Numbered from the stretch's first letter, positions 6,451-15,923 are shown. The stretch: 38,819 nt of DNA from Heritagella sp051881655 (GCA_051881655.1 JBJEQH010000154.1:1-38819); one strand, 5' to 3'. Notes: generated from the sequence alone by a model not told the origin. Program-made: numbers and translations.

Positions 6451-7974
6451 ATGGATATGAACCGAGAGATTGCACGGCTGCTGCAGTACGGTGTGCAGCG
6501 GGGACTGCTGCAGGAGGAGGACCGGATTTACGCGGCCAACCGCCTGCTCGCTCTGCTCCATTTGACGGAGTACGAACCGGTGCCGGCGCCGGAGGAGACG
6601 CTGGAGAATCCGGCAGCGATTTTAGAGCCCATGCTGGACTGGGCCTGTGAAAACGGGCTGGTGGAGAACAATTCCCCGGTGTACCGCGATTTGTTTGATA
6701 CCGAGATCATGACCTGCCTGATGCCCCGCCCGTCGGAGGTGGTGGGGAAATTCCGCAGCCTGTACCGGCAGGATCCGGAAAAGGCCACGGATTACTACTA
6801 TGATCTCAGCCGCAGCTCCAATTACATCCGGGTGGATCGGGTTTCCCGCGATGAGAAGTGGACCGGAGAAACCCCCTATGGCGAGATTATCATCACCATC
6901 AATCTCAGCAAGCCGGAAAAGGATCCCAAGGCCATTGCGGCCGCCCGCCTACAGAAGAGCAGCAGCTACCCCAAATGCGCCCTGTGCCGGGAGAATGAGG
7001 GGTTTGCCGGGTCGGTATCCCAGGCGGCCCGCGGCAACCACCGGCTGATTCCGGTCACCCTGCTGGGGGAGGACTGGTTCCTGCAGTATTCCCCGTATGT
7101 GTATTATAACGAGCACTGCATCCTGCTCAATTCCAAGCACACGCCCATGAAGGTCTCCCGGGAATCCATGGCCCACCTGCTCGATTTTGTGCGGCAGTTC
7201 CCCCACTATTTTGTGGGTTCCAATGCGGATCTGCCCATTGTGGGCGGCTCCATCCTCAGCCATGACCATTTCCAGGGCGGGCGCTTTACCTTCCCCATGG
7301 AGACGGCCCCGGTGGTTCACCCGCTGTCCTTTGCCGGGTATGAGGAGATCGACGCCGGGATCGTGCGCTGGCCCCTGTCGGTGATCCGCCTGTCCGGGGA
7401 AAATCCGGACCGCCTGTGCGATCTGGCCGAAAAGATTCTGACCGTCTGGCGCGGGTACTCCGATCCGGCGGCGGATATCCTGGCCTTTACCGACGAAACG
7501 CCCCACAATACCATCACCCCCATCGCCCGGATGCGTGATGGCCGGTACGAGCTGGATTTGGTGCTGCGCAACAACCGCACCACGTCCGAGCATCCCCTGG
7601 GGCTGTTCCATCCCCACGCCCAGTACCATCACATCAAAAAGGAGAATATCGGCCTGATCGAGGTAATGGGTCTGGCCGTGCTGCCGGCCCGGCTGAAAAC
7701 CGAGCTGGCCGAGGTGGAGGAAGCGCTGGTTTGCCCGGACCGGGCCGCGGCTGTTTTCGAGAAAGAGAATATGAAGCCTCACTATGACTGGTTCTGTGAG
7801 CTGAAGGCCCGCCGCCCCGAAGGTTTTACCCAGGAGCAGGCCCATCAGCTGGTGCGGCAGGATGTGGCGGAGATTTTCGCCAAAATCCTGGAGGACGCCG
7901 GTGTGTATAAGAACACCCCCGCCGGGAAGGAAGCTTTCCTGCGGTTTGCCGCCGCCGTAAACGCGGAAGAATAA
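6451..7974 (+). CDS. galT: UDP-glucose--hexose-1-phosphate uridylyltransferase (Firmicutes type)
   Basis: 507 residues, the length of the Gram-positive GalT class. It exchanges UMP between UDP-glucose and galactose 1-phosphate in the Leloir pathway. The catalytic histidine motif is SHDHFQGG with His271 and His273. Other family segments are NYIRVDRV, FPHYFVGSNADLPIVGGSI and PHNTITPIARMRDG. GAGGGGG (6437-6443) overlaps the preceding stop and lies 7 bases before the ATG. A second Met two codons on is an alternative start. No galK or galE is present in the window, so the galactose pathway must be completed elsewhere. The pairing with a GlmU-like beta-helix protein is the notable context. An intrinsic terminator follows. 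Confidence 0.95.
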   Translation: MDMNREIARLLQYGVQRGLLQEEDRIYAANRLLALLHLTEYEPVPAPEETLENPAAILEPMLDWACENGLVENNSPVYRDLFDTEIMTCLMPRPSEVVGKFRSLYRQDPEKATDYYYDLSRSSNYIRVDRVSRDEKWTGETPYGEIIITINLSKPEKDPKAIAAARLQKSSSYPKCALCRENEGFAGSVSQAARGNHRLIPVTLLGEDWFLQYSPYVYYNEHCILLNSKHTPMKVSRESMAHLLDFVRQFPHYFVGSNADLPIVGGSILSHDHFQGGRFTFPMETAPVVHPLSFAGYEEIDAGIVRWPLSVIRLSGENPDRLCDLAEKILTVWRGYSDPAADILAFTDETPHNTITPIARMRDGRYELDLVLRNNRTTSEHPLGLFHPHAQYHHIKKENIGLIEVMGLAVLPARLKTELAEVEEALVCPDRAAAVFEKENMKPHYDWFCELKARRPEGFTQEQAHQLVRQDVAEIFAKILEDAGVYKNTPAGKEAFLRFAAAVNAEE

Positions 7975-7987
7975 GAAAATTAAGAAC

Positions 7988-8026
7988 AGGAGAGCAGGCC
8001 TTTATAGGGGGCCTGCTCTCCTTTTT
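7988..8026 (+). terminator. intrinsic terminator after galT
   Basis: AGGAGAGCAGGCC (7988-8000) pairs perfectly with 8010-8022, loop of 9, then TTTTT (8022-8026). Confidence 0.93.
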
Positions 8027-8109
8027 GCGCTTTCATACCCTTTGGCGGCGGCCCGGAGAACCATCCGCCGTGCAGGGAAATAAAGCGGGGGAAATTGTGC
8101 ATTTCTGCG

Positions 8110-8138
8110 TTGTATCCCGGAAAGGGCTGTGATACAAT
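8110..8138 (+). promoter_or_regulatory. promoter of the GH38 gene
   Basis: TTGTAT (8110-8115), 17 bases, TACAAT (8133-8138), with TGA just before the -10 giving an extended -10. Confidence 0.7.
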
Positions 8139-8186
8139 CGGGGAAGAGAGAGCCGCATGGGAGGCGGCGGGAGGAGGAAAGCAAGA

Positions 8187-11100
8187 ATGAAAATGCTGTT
8201 TGAGCGCATTGGCCGTCTGCTGCAGGAGCTGGACGAGCGGCGGTATCCCCAGGAGGTGCCGGTGGAGAGCTGGAAAATGAAGCAGACACGCGAGCGCTTT
8301 TCGCCCGAAAAAGGGGTGGAGGATGATGACTGGCAGACCCTGGGTGCGCCGTACCTGTGGGGCGGCCACCGGGAATCCTACTGGTTTTCGGCCCGCGTGA
8401 AAATTCCGGAATCGTTTTCCGGAAAATGTGTGCTGTTCCGGCTGACCACCGGGAAAGAGGGGGAGTGGGATGCCTGCAATCCCCAGTTCTCGGTTTATGT
8501 AAACGGACAGCTGCGCCAGGGATTTGACGTCAACCACCGGGAGCTGCTGCTCAGTGAATGCGCCTGCGCCGGGGAGGAATACCACCTGGTGCTGTCCGCC
8601 TTTACGGGGGATCAGAATTTCAGCCTGTTCCTGAGGGGCAGCCTGGTGGTGCTGGACCGGGAAACCGAGCGGTACTATTACGATGTGAAGGTGCCCTATG
8701 AGATCGCCCGGCTGGAGGACCCGGAATCGCCGGTGTACCGCACCCTTGTGCCGGCGCTGAATCACTCGCTGAATCTGCTGGACCTGCGCCTTTCCGGCGG
8801 CGGAGAGGCGTATACCCGCACCCTGCGCCTGGCGGAAGAGGATCTGCAGGAGAACCTGTACCGGGCCCACGGCGGCCACAGCGAAGCGGCTGTTTTGTGC
8901 GTGGGGCACACCCATATTGACGTGGCCTGGCTGTGGACCCTGGCGGTTACCCGCGATAAGGCAGTGCGCAGCTTTTCCACCGTGCTGGAATTGATGCGCC
9001 GGTACCCGGAGTATGTCTTTATGTCCAGCCAGCCCCAGCTGTATGAATACGTAAAAGAGGACGCTCCCGAAATCTACGAGCAGATCCGCCAGCGCGTGGC
9101 CGAGGGCCGGTGGGAGGTAAACGGCGGCATGTGGCTGGAGGCCGACTGCAACCTGGCTTCCGGAGAATCGCTGGTGCGCCAGTTCCTTCTGGGCAAGCGG
9201 TTTTTCCGGCAGGAGTTTGACAAGGACTGCGATACCCTGTGGCTGCCGGATGTATTCGGATATTCCGCGGCGCTGCCCCAGATCATGCAGAAAAACGGCG
9301 TGCCCTACTTTATGACCACCAAAATCAGCTGGAGCGAATTCAATAAGCTGCCCTACGATACCTTCCAGTGGGAGGGGATTGACGGTACCCGGGTACTGAC
9401 CCACTTTATCCCCACCCGGGATGACCAGCAGGACGATGTGAGCCACGGCGGCAACGATCATTTTACCACCTATAACGGGATGATCAATCCCTCGCAGATC
9501 CGCGGCGGCTGGAAACGCTATCAGCAGAAGGATCTGAACCGGGAAGTGCTGAACAGCTTTGGCTATGGGGATGGCGGCGGCGGCCCTACTCCCGATATGC
9601 TGGAGCAGCAGCGGCGGCTGCATACCGGCCTGCCGGGCTGCCCCAAAACCGAGATGAGCACGGTGTCCGGCTTTTTCCACCGGCTGCAGGACCAGGTGCA
9701 GGGGAAAAAGGAGCTGCCCCTGTGGGTGGGAGAGCTGTACCTCGAGTACCATCGCGGCACCTATACCTCCATGGCGCGCAACAAAAAGTATAACCGCCGG
9801 TCGGAATTTGCCGCCCAAAATGCGGAATTCTACCGGGTGCTGGCCGCCCGGCTGACGGGGATGGAGTACCCGAAAAAGGAGCTGAATGAGCAGTGGAAGC
9901 GCATTCTGCGCAACCAGTTCCACGATATCCTGCCCGGTTCCTCGATTTTTGAGGTGTACGAGGATTCGAAGAACGAGTATGAAACGCTGCTGCAAAACCT
10001 GCGGCAGCTGTCGGAGCCGGCGCTTTTGCGCCTGACCCGGGAAGCCGGCGGGGAAAAGGGAAGCCGGGTGGTCTATAATCCGGGCAGCTTTGCCCATGCG
10101 GATGTGATCACCTGCCGCCTGCCCGAGGGACAGACCCTGCTGGATAACGGTACCCCGCTGCCGGTGCAGCGGCAGAAAGACGGCCGTGCCCGGGTGTTCC
10201 TGCCGGAGGTTCCGGCCCATGGATACCGCGTTTTCCCGGTGGGGCCGGCCGCAGACGGGGGCGGCGGGCTGATGGCGGAAAAGGAAAAATTGGAGAACCG
10301 CTTTTTCCGGATCCTCCTGAACGAAAAGGGGCAGTTTGTCTCGCTGTACGATAAGCGGGAGGACCGCGAGCTGCTGCAGCCGGGCCAGTGCGGGAACGTG
10401 CTGATGACGTACGAGGATAAACCCCATAATTATGACGCCTGGGACGTGAACTGCTATTACACCGAGAAGAGCTGGCCGGTGGATCAGGTGGAATCCATCG
10501 AGGTGACCGGGTGCGGCGATGTGCAGGCCAGCCTGACGGTGACGTGGACCTACCTCTCCTCCCGGATCCGCCAGACCATCACGCTGTACCGGGATGTGCC
10601 CCGGATCGACCTGCACCACGAGATCGACTGGAAGGAATCCCAGATTTTCCTCAAACTGTGGTTCCCGCTGGACATCCACACCAACGAGGCCACCTATGAG
10701 ATTCAGTACGGCAATGTCACCCGGCCCACCCACCGGAATACCTCGTGGGATATGGCCCGGTTCGAGGTGTGCTGCCACAAGTGGATGGATCTGTCGGAGG
10801 ATGGGTACGGTGTCAGTATTTTGAATGACTGCAAGTACGGCTGCAGCGTGGAGAGCGGGAAGGTGGGGCTGTCCCTGCTCAAATCCGCCATCTACCCCAA
10901 CCCGGCGGCCGATAAGGAACACCATGTATTCACCTATGCGCTGTATCCCCATCAGGGATCGTGGCGGCAGGCCGGTACGGTGGAGCAGGCCTACCGGCTG
11001 AACAACCCGCTGATGGTGACAGAGAAGGAGAACGACGGCGGTACGCTGCCCGGTACCTTCTCGCTGGTCCGCTGCGAGGCGGAAAACGTGGTGGTGGAAG

Positions 11101-11318
11101 TAGTCAAGCAGGCCGAGGACAGCGAGGATTGGATTGTGCGCCTGTATGAGTACGCCAACCGGCGCACCCGCACCCGGCTGCAGCTGCCCTTCCCGGTGAA
11201 AAAGGCGGTGCTGTGCGATATGCAGGAACAGGATGGGAAGGAACTGCCCGTACAGGGGGATGCCGTCTCCCTCGCGCTGCGCCCGTTTGAGATCCAGACC
11301 CTCCGAGTCTCATTTTAA
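8187..11318 (+). CDS. alpha-mannosidase, glycoside hydrolase family 38
   Basis: 1043 residues, no signal peptide, so a cytoplasmic exo-acting enzyme removing alpha-linked mannose from imported oligosaccharides. The GH38 catalytic core shows GHTHIDVAWLW with His241, His243 and Asp245 as zinc ligands, and WLPDVFGYSAALPQI with Asp355 as the likely nucleophile. WEVNGGMWLEADCN and the helical NQFHDILPGSS segment are also typical. The N-terminal ~220 residues are a beta-rich domain and the C-terminal ~400 residues the usual beta-sandwich domains. The ATG at 8187 has GGAGGAGG (8170-8177) 9 bases upstream. A second Met two codons on is possible. The gene is monocistronic with its own promoter and a bidirectional terminator, and no transporter is adjacent. 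Substrate linkage (alpha-1,2/1,3/1,6) cannot be read from sequence. Confidence 0.94.
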   Translation: MKMLFERIGRLLQELDERRYPQEVPVESWKMKQTRERFSPEKGVEDDDWQTLGAPYLWGGHRESYWFSARVKIPESFSGKCVLFRLTTGKEGEWDACNPQFSVYVNGQLRQGFDVNHRELLLSECACAGEEYHLVLSAFTGDQNFSLFLRGSLVVLDRETERYYYDVKVPYEIARLEDPESPVYRTLVPALNHSLNLLDLRLSGGGEAYTRTLRLAEEDLQENLYRAHGGHSEAAVLCVGHTHIDVAWLWTLAVTRDKAVRSFSTVLELMRRYPEYVFMSSQPQLYEYVKEDAPEIYEQIRQRVAEGRWEVNGGMWLEADCNLASGESLVRQFLLGKRFFRQEFDKDCDTLWLPDVFGYSAALPQIMQKNGVPYFMTTKISWSEFNKLPYDTFQWEGIDGTRVLTHFIPTRDDQQDDVSHGGNDHFTTYNGMINPSQIRGGWKRYQQKDLNREVLNSFGYGDGGGGPTPDMLEQQRRLHTGLPGCPKTEMSTVSGFFHRLQDQVQGKKELPLWVGELYLEYHRGTYTSMARNKKYNRRSEFAAQNAEFYRVLAARLTGMEYPKKELNEQWKRILRNQFHDILPGSSIFEVYEDSKNEYETLLQNLRQLSEPALLRLTREAGGEKGSRVVYNPGSFAHADVITCRLPEGQTLLDNGTPLPVQRQKDGRARVFLPEVPAHGYRVFPVGPAADGGGGLMAEKEKLENRFFRILLNEKGQFVSLYDKREDRELLQPGQCGNVLMTYEDKPHNYDAWDVNCYYTEKSWPVDQVESIEVTGCGDVQASLTVTWTYLSSRIRQTITLYRDVPRIDLHHEIDWKESQIFLKLWFPLDIHTNEATYEIQYGNVTRPTHRNTSWDMARFEVCCHKWMDLSEDGYGVSILNDCKYGCSVESGKVGLSLLKSAIYPNPAADKEHHVFTYALYPHQGSWRQAGTVEQAYRLNNPLMVTEKENDGGTLPGTFSLVRCEAENVVVEVVKQAEDSEDWIVRLYEYANRRTRTRLQLPFPVKKAVLCDMQEQDGKELPVQGDAVSLALRPFEIQTLRVSF

Positions 11319-11365
11319 GAGGGAAAATTTGAGAAAATTTCCGTTTTCCTGAGTTTCCGAAAATC

Positions 11366-11417
11366 AAAACCGCCGAAGCGTGGTACCCCTTTACAAAGGG
11401 TCCGCTCCGGCGGTTTT
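11366..11417. terminator. bidirectional intrinsic terminator between convergent genes
   Basis: AAAACCGCCG (11366-11375) pairs with CGGCGGTTTT (11408-11417). An inner AGCG/CGCT stem and an ACCC..GGGT stem form a long hairpin. The flanking A- and T-runs let it serve both the mannosidase (plus) and the aldo/keto reductase (minus). Confidence 0.88.
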
Positions 11418-11451
11418 CTGTTGTTACAAACAGGATTTTTATGAAAAGATA

Positions 11452-12573
11452 TTACTCAAAGTAACCGGCCACATCCTTCAGGTACTGAATGACCGGCAGA
11501 TGCTGGGGGCAGACCCCTTCGCACTGGCCGCAGGCAATACAGTCGCTGGCTTTCCCGAAATCCTTTGTCAGGTTCTGGTAATATTCCCCCTGGGGCCGCC
11601 AACCCTTTCCCTTTACTTCCTGCTTATCCGCATTGTACAGCGAGAAGTAGCGTGGAATCGGGATATTCATGGGACAGCCGTCGGTGCAGTAGGAACAGCC
11701 GGTGCAGGGCACCGCGATATTGCGGTTAATCATCGCCACGGCCCGGCGGATAATCGCCTGCTCCTCTTCGTTCAGGGGCTGCATATCCGCCATGTAACCG
11801 GTGTTGTCCAGTAGCTGTTCCATGTTGCTCATGCCGCTGAGGACGATCTGCACATTGGGCAGGCTGGCGGCAAAGCGGATTGCCCAGGAGGGAACGGACA
11901 GCTCCGGATGATACGCCCGGAAAGCCGCTTCCACCTCTTCGGGGACATTGGCGAGGGTGCCGCCCTTTACGGGCTCCATTACAAAAACGGGCACATGGTG
12001 TTTTACGGCCACTTCATAGCATTTTCTCGACTGCACCCCCAGACTGTCCCAGTCCAGGTAGTTCAGCTGCAGCTGGACAAACTCCATTTCGGGGTGTTCC
12101 TGCAGAACGCGGTCGAGCAGATCGGCGTGATCATGGAAGGAAAACCCGATTTTTTTCACCAGCCCCTGGGCTTTCTTCTCCTTCAGCCAGGTAAAGCAGT
12201 CCAGGTCGTTATAGATCTCGTAGTGGCGGGAATTGATATCGTGCAGCAGGTAATAATCGAAGTACTCCACCCCGGTTTTCCGGCGCTGTTCCTCAAAAAT
12301 GCGGTCACGGTCCTCTTTTGTCTTCAGAAACCCGGCGTGCAGTTTGGTGGCCAGCGTAAAGCTGCCCCGGGGATGGCGGGAGACCAGTGCCTCGCGGGCC
12401 GCGTTTTCGCTTTGAAAACCGCAGTACATCCAGGCGGTGTCAAAATAGGTAAAGCCCCGCTCCAAAAAGGTATCCACCATCTTTTTGGTCTGCTCCATGT
12501 CGATTTTCGACGGGTCGTCCGCATCCAGCGACGGCAGCCGCATCAGGCCAAAGCCCAGTTTTTTCGTTCCCAT
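11452..12573 (-). CDS. aldo/keto reductase with C-terminal 2x[4Fe-4S] ferredoxin domain
   Basis: 373 residues. The aldo/keto reductase barrel (about 1-280) keeps the catalytic tetrad Asp45, Tyr50, Lys77 and His111 (FDTAWMY, ATKLHA, LLHDIN). The C-terminal part carries two cysteine sets, CTGCSYCTDGCP and CIACGQCEGVCP, for two iron-sulfur clusters, so electrons may come from ferredoxin rather than, or as well as, NAD(P)H. Such fusions are common in Clostridia; substrates are mostly unknown. SD AGGAGG lies 7 bases before the ATG. It has its own promoter just upstream and shares the bidirectional terminator with the mannosidase gene. Cytoplasmic. Confidence 0.92.
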   Translation of the reverse strand: MGTKKLGFGLMRLPSLDADDPSKIDMEQTKKMVDTFLERGFTYFDTAWMYCGFQSENAAREALVSRHPRGSFTLATKLHAGFLKTKEDRDRIFEEQRRKTGVEYFDYYLLHDINSRHYEIYNDLDCFTWLKEKKAQGLVKKIGFSFHDHADLLDRVLQEHPEMEFVQLQLNYLDWDSLGVQSRKCYEVAVKHHVPVFVMEPVKGGTLANVPEEVEAAFRAYHPELSVPSWAIRFAASLPNVQIVLSGMSNMEQLLDNTGYMADMQPLNEEEQAIIRRAVAMINRNIAVPCTGCSYCTDGCPMNIPIPRYFSLYNADKQEVKGKGWRPQGEYYQNLTKDFGKASDCIACGQCEGVCPQHLPVIQYLKDVAGYFE

Positions 12574-12630
12574 CCGTATTCCTCCTGTCCCGGGGCCTGT
12601 TGAGGCCCATCCTTTTGTTTTTCTCTCTTC

Positions 12631-12659
12631 AGTATAAAGAAAAACGGATCAAAAGACAA
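12631..12659 (-). promoter_or_regulatory. promoter of the aldo/keto reductase gene
   Basis: On the minus strand TTGTCT (12659-12654), 17 bases, TATACT (12636-12631). Confidence 0.7.
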
Positions 12660-12722
12660 ATGCCTGTTTTCAATGATGGCCCATGCCGGAAAAGCAGTGT
12701 GCATGGAGAGAAGATGTTCCAA

Positions 12723-14108
12723 TCAAGCCAACTGCTGCAGCAGGGAAATCACAATGGGCATGGCGGCGGTGCGGCCATAGCCGCCCTCTTCCACCACCAC
12801 GGCAAAGGCATAGGGAGTGTCCGGGTTGCGGCAGTAGCCGAAGAACCAGGCGGTATCCTTCTTATCGTCTCCCACTTCGGCGGTACCGGTTTTGCCGCAG
12901 ACCTCCATCCCCGCCGGGAAATTGCTGTCACCGTAATCGACAATGACGTCATTTCGCATCAGCTCATCCAGAACGGCGGCGGTGCTGCTGTCCAGCAGGG
13001 TCAGATAGCTCGTCTCCGGGGTGGACACAATGCCGTTCCCATCGGTGATGGACGAGATGATGTGGGGGGTAACGGCCCGGCCGCCGTTGGCGATGGCGTT
13101 GGCGGCCAGCATCATGTGATAAGGGGTGACCTCGGTGGTGTACTGGCCGATGCCCGCCCAGCCGATTTCGTCCTCTGTGGCGCCGTCCAGGTTGATGCGG
13201 CTGGCCTTTACGGTGATGCCGTCCAGATCCCAGTTGCGGTCAAAGCCCATCTGCTTACACGTATCGGTCAGGGCCTCGGCCCCCAGATCCACCGCCAGAT
13301 CGGCGTACAGAATGTTGCACGATACAGCCAGCCCCTGCCGGATATCCAGTGTGCCGTGGGTTCCCATGCAGGTGATGGGATTGCCGTTGATGATCTCTTT
13401 GCCCTCGCAGGTATAGGTGCGCGTATCCCAGTCGGAAAAATGCTGGATGGCGCTGGCCGCGGTAAAGACCTTGAACGTGGAGCCCGGGGCATAGGTGACC
13501 GACAGCGTGCGGTCGTAATAGGCCCCTTTGTACTGATTGTTGGTCTCGATATCCGCAGGCAGGTTTTCGGGATCAAAGGTGGGGGTGCTGACCTTGCACA
13601 GGATATCACCGGTTTTGTAATTCATCAGGATCACGGCACCCTTGTAATTGCCCAGCCCCTGCAGCGCCGTCTGGCACAGCGAGGCATCCAGCGTCAGCTC
13701 AATGGTGCTGCCGGAGGAGCTGTTTTGAATCTGATTGACACCGGTAATGGGATTATAGCCCAGCAGCTGGGCCCGGTATTGCAGCTGTATGCCGGTGGAA
13801 ATACTGCCGTTTAGGTCCCCCACCGTGTGCAGGGTGGCCTTGCGGATGGACAGGTCATCGTTATACTGCCGCTCACCGTCCTTTGTTTCCACCAGAGTGA
13901 CGCCGCTGCGGTCGGTAATGGTGCCGGACCAGATGGCCTCGCCTCCGGCCTGCACCTCGGTGGTCTCGGTTTTCAGATGCCGGTTATAGGGCTGCATGGC
14001 CCACATGTCCCCCTCGGTCACCAGGCGGAACAGAAAAACGCCCATTCCAAAGAGGAACAGCCCGGTCAGCAGATAAAGGGTTAAGGAACGCCAACCCTGT
14101 GTTCTCAT
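12723..14108 (-). CDS. class B penicillin-binding protein (PbpA/FtsI-like transpeptidase)
   Basis: 461 residues. One N-terminal membrane anchor (about 10-30) is followed by an extracytoplasmic transpeptidase. All three active-site motifs are present: Ser210-Thr-Phe-Lys213 (PGSTFKVF), Ser263-Cys-Asn265 and Lys406-Thr-Gly (CGKTGTAEV). It is short for class B: the N-terminal pedestal domain is reduced, as in the PbpA type that partners RodA in Actinobacteria. The ATG overlaps the stop of the FHA-SEDS gene by four bases (ATGA), so the two are translated together and very likely form one glycosyltransferase-transpeptidase complex. Downstream there is only a weak 6 bp hairpin (about 12680-12706) without a T-run, so the transcript may run into the aldo/keto reductase gene. 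Confidence 0.93.
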   Translation of the reverse strand: MRTQGWRSLTLYLLTGLFLFGMGVFLFRLVTEGDMWAMQPYNRHLKTETTEVQAGGEAIWSGTITDRSGVTLVETKDGERQYNDDLSIRKATLHTVGDLNGSISTGIQLQYRAQLLGYNPITGVNQIQNSSSGSTIELTLDASLCQTALQGLGNYKGAVILMNYKTGDILCKVSTPTFDPENLPADIETNNQYKGAYYDRTLSVTYAPGSTFKVFTAASAIQHFSDWDTRTYTCEGKEIINGNPITCMGTHGTLDIRQGLAVSCNILYADLAVDLGAEALTDTCKQMGFDRNWDLDGITVKASRINLDGATEDEIGWAGIGQYTTEVTPYHMMLAANAIANGGRAVTPHIISSITDGNGIVSTPETSYLTLLDSSTAAVLDELMRNDVIVDYGDSNFPAGMEVCGKTGTAEVGDDKKDTAWFFGYCRNPDTPYAFAVVVEEGGYGRTAAMPIVISLLQQLA

Positions 14109-15799
14109 GCGCTTCGCCTCCTTGCCGCATAGGTTCGTTCGTCGCTGGCCTTAATAAACGAGAGCAGTCCCCACACCGCCATCATGGAGGAGCCGCCTGC
14201 ACTGATAAAGGGCAGGGTCACGCCGGTCAGGGGCAGGATGTCCGTGGGGCCCAACACATTCAGGGCCGTCTGGAACAGCAGCAGGCCGGCGGCCGCGCAG
14301 GCGGTGATGGAGTAGAAGGTGGAGCGGCTGCGGGTGACATCGCTGCGGGCATAGAAGATGAACAGCACCATGGCCAGCAAAACCAGCAGGGCGAGCAGAA
14401 TCCCCTGTTCTTCGCACAGCATGCCGAATACCAGGTCGCTGTTGCCCTCCGGCATATGGACCAGGTACCCTTTGCCCAGACCCACACCGAAGAAACCGCC
14501 GCTGGCGATGTACGTCAGGGTGCGGCTCTGCTGATAGCCCAGCCCGTTTATATCGTCCCACACATGGCCCCAAACGGAGAAGCGGTCCGCCGCATAGGGC
14601 TTAAGCTGCAGGAACATGAACAGACCCAGCGCCACCAGTGCCGTGGCCAGAAACACGGTGCGCAGGCTGCCCGAGCGCATAAAGGCGATCAGCAGAAAAG
14701 TGATGAAGAAAATGGCGGCCGAGCCCATATCGTGCATCAGAACAAAGCAGGCCCCGCAGGCAATGCCGAACAGAATGAATTCGGTCAGGTTGCGGCGGGT
14801 CTGCAGGCGGTCCAGGGTGGCGGCTCCGCCGAAAATAAATGCGATCTTTACAAATTCACCGGGCTGAATGCTGACCGGCCCCAGATAAATCCAGTTTTTC
14901 GCCCCGTTAATCGAGGTGCCGATCACCAGTGTCAGCCCCAACAGCAGTACGCCGAAAATGGCGATGTACCGCCGCCACTGGTTCACCCGGTCCAGGTTCC
15001 CCATAAACCAGATCAAAAAGGTGAACAGAATCAGGCCGCCCACCATGGCGACCAGTTGGGTGACCACTACGCCCGTGCTCATGCTGGTCTGCAGGAAAAT
15101 CCCGATCCCCGATAAAAGCAGACCGACGGTCTCTACCTCGAAGGAGATGTGATCCAGCACATGGGTGCAGAACAGATAGAAGAAAATTTCGATCAGCGCC
15201 AGCATGCCCCACAGCAGAAAAACCTCCGGGCGCCAGGGGTCGCCGGAGCAGCAGACCTGCACAGCCAGCAGCAGATGGATCAGCACCGTCAGGGCCAGCA
15301 GGCCCGCCGGGGATGGAATGCGCCGGAACGGCACGGTGCTGGTGCGCGAATCGGCCCCCTCGGCGCGGATCAGCATCAGGGTGGTGCTGCCAAAAGTCAG
15401 GCGGTCGCCGGGCAGAATCGTGTGGGTGCCCTTAATTTTCACCCCGTTTACGCGGGTGCCGGATTTCGAGCCGGTATCCGTAATCTGCCAGCCGGATTCC
15501 CGGCGCATCAGTACGGCGTGGTCACGGCTCATGGTGCCGTCGGCAATGGTAATATCGCAGCTCTTGCTGCGGCCAATGGAATTTTCCCAGTACAGAACCG
15601 GAATTTTGCTGTTGGTCACTACATTCTGCAGCATGACCACCGGGGCAGCCTTCCGGCGGGAGCGGCGCACGGAAAAAAAGCACCGCAGAATCACCCACAA
15701 ACTGAGCAGCGGTACCAGAATGCGGAGAACCAGCAGGAGAATGTCCTGAGTGCCGGACAAAACCGTCAGGAACTGCTCCCATCCTTCAGAAAACGACAT
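14105..15799 (-). CDS. FHA domain fused to SEDS peptidoglycan polymerase (FtsW/RodA family)
   Basis: 564 residues. A first membrane helix (about 18-42) and the basic stretch RRSRRK lead to a cytoplasmic FHA domain (about 68-145) with the phosphothreonine-binding residues in place: Gly76-Arg77-Ser, Ser91-Arg-Asp-His94 and Asn118-Gly. About ten membrane helices of the SEDS family follow (about 160-555), including the PGEFVKIAFIFG and FGMLCEEQG segments typical of FtsW/RodA/SpoVE. SEDS proteins polymerise lipid II into glycan strands; the FHA domain should dock a phosphorylated partner, presumably from a PrkC/PknB-type kinase not in this window. SD AAGGAGGG lies 6 bases before the ATG. It is coupled to the PBP gene downstream. 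In Actinobacteria FhaB, RodA and PbpA are separate neighbours; here the first two are one polypeptide. Confidence 0.93.
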   Translation of the reverse strand: MSFSEGWEQFLTVLSGTQDILLLVLRILVPLLSLWVILRCFFSVRRSRRKAAPVVMLQNVVTNSKIPVLYWENSIGRSKSCDITIADGTMSRDHAVLMRRESGWQITDTGSKSGTRVNGVKIKGTHTILPGDRLTFGSTTLMLIRAEGADSRTSTVPFRRIPSPAGLLALTVLIHLLLAVQVCCSGDPWRPEVFLLWGMLALIEIFFYLFCTHVLDHISFEVETVGLLLSGIGIFLQTSMSTGVVVTQLVAMVGGLILFTFLIWFMGNLDRVNQWRRYIAIFGVLLLGLTLVIGTSINGAKNWIYLGPVSIQPGEFVKIAFIFGGAATLDRLQTRRNLTEFILFGIACGACFVLMHDMGSAAIFFITFLLIAFMRSGSLRTVFLATALVALGLFMFLQLKPYAADRFSVWGHVWDDINGLGYQQSRTLTYIASGGFFGVGLGKGYLVHMPEGNSDLVFGMLCEEQGILLALLVLLAMVLFIFYARSDVTRSRSTFYSITACAAAGLLLFQTALNVLGPTDILPLTGVTLPFISAGGSSMMAVWGLLSFIKASDERTYAARRRSA

Positions 15800-15923
15800 A
15801 AATTCCCTCCTTTTTCAGGTGAAATCATCCGCCAGCGGGCAAAAGCCCCGCTTTTCTTTTCAGTATACCCCATACTTTTGAAGAAGCTGTGAATAACCAA
15901 AGGCAACACCGGCGGATTTGGGT

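Noticed and set aside
7980..10952. 990-residue open frame on the minus strand opposite the mannosidase gene
   Set aside because: It is the complement of a full-length GH38 gene with clear catalytic motifs, SD and promoter. Its translation is low-complexity and His/Gln/Pro-rich, and it has no SD of its own. It reflects GC-rich codon structure.
15834..15853. Plus-strand terminator-like hairpin (AGCGGG/CCCGCT with T-run)
   Set aside because: No plus-strand gene precedes it. It is more likely a small leader hairpin on the minus strand.
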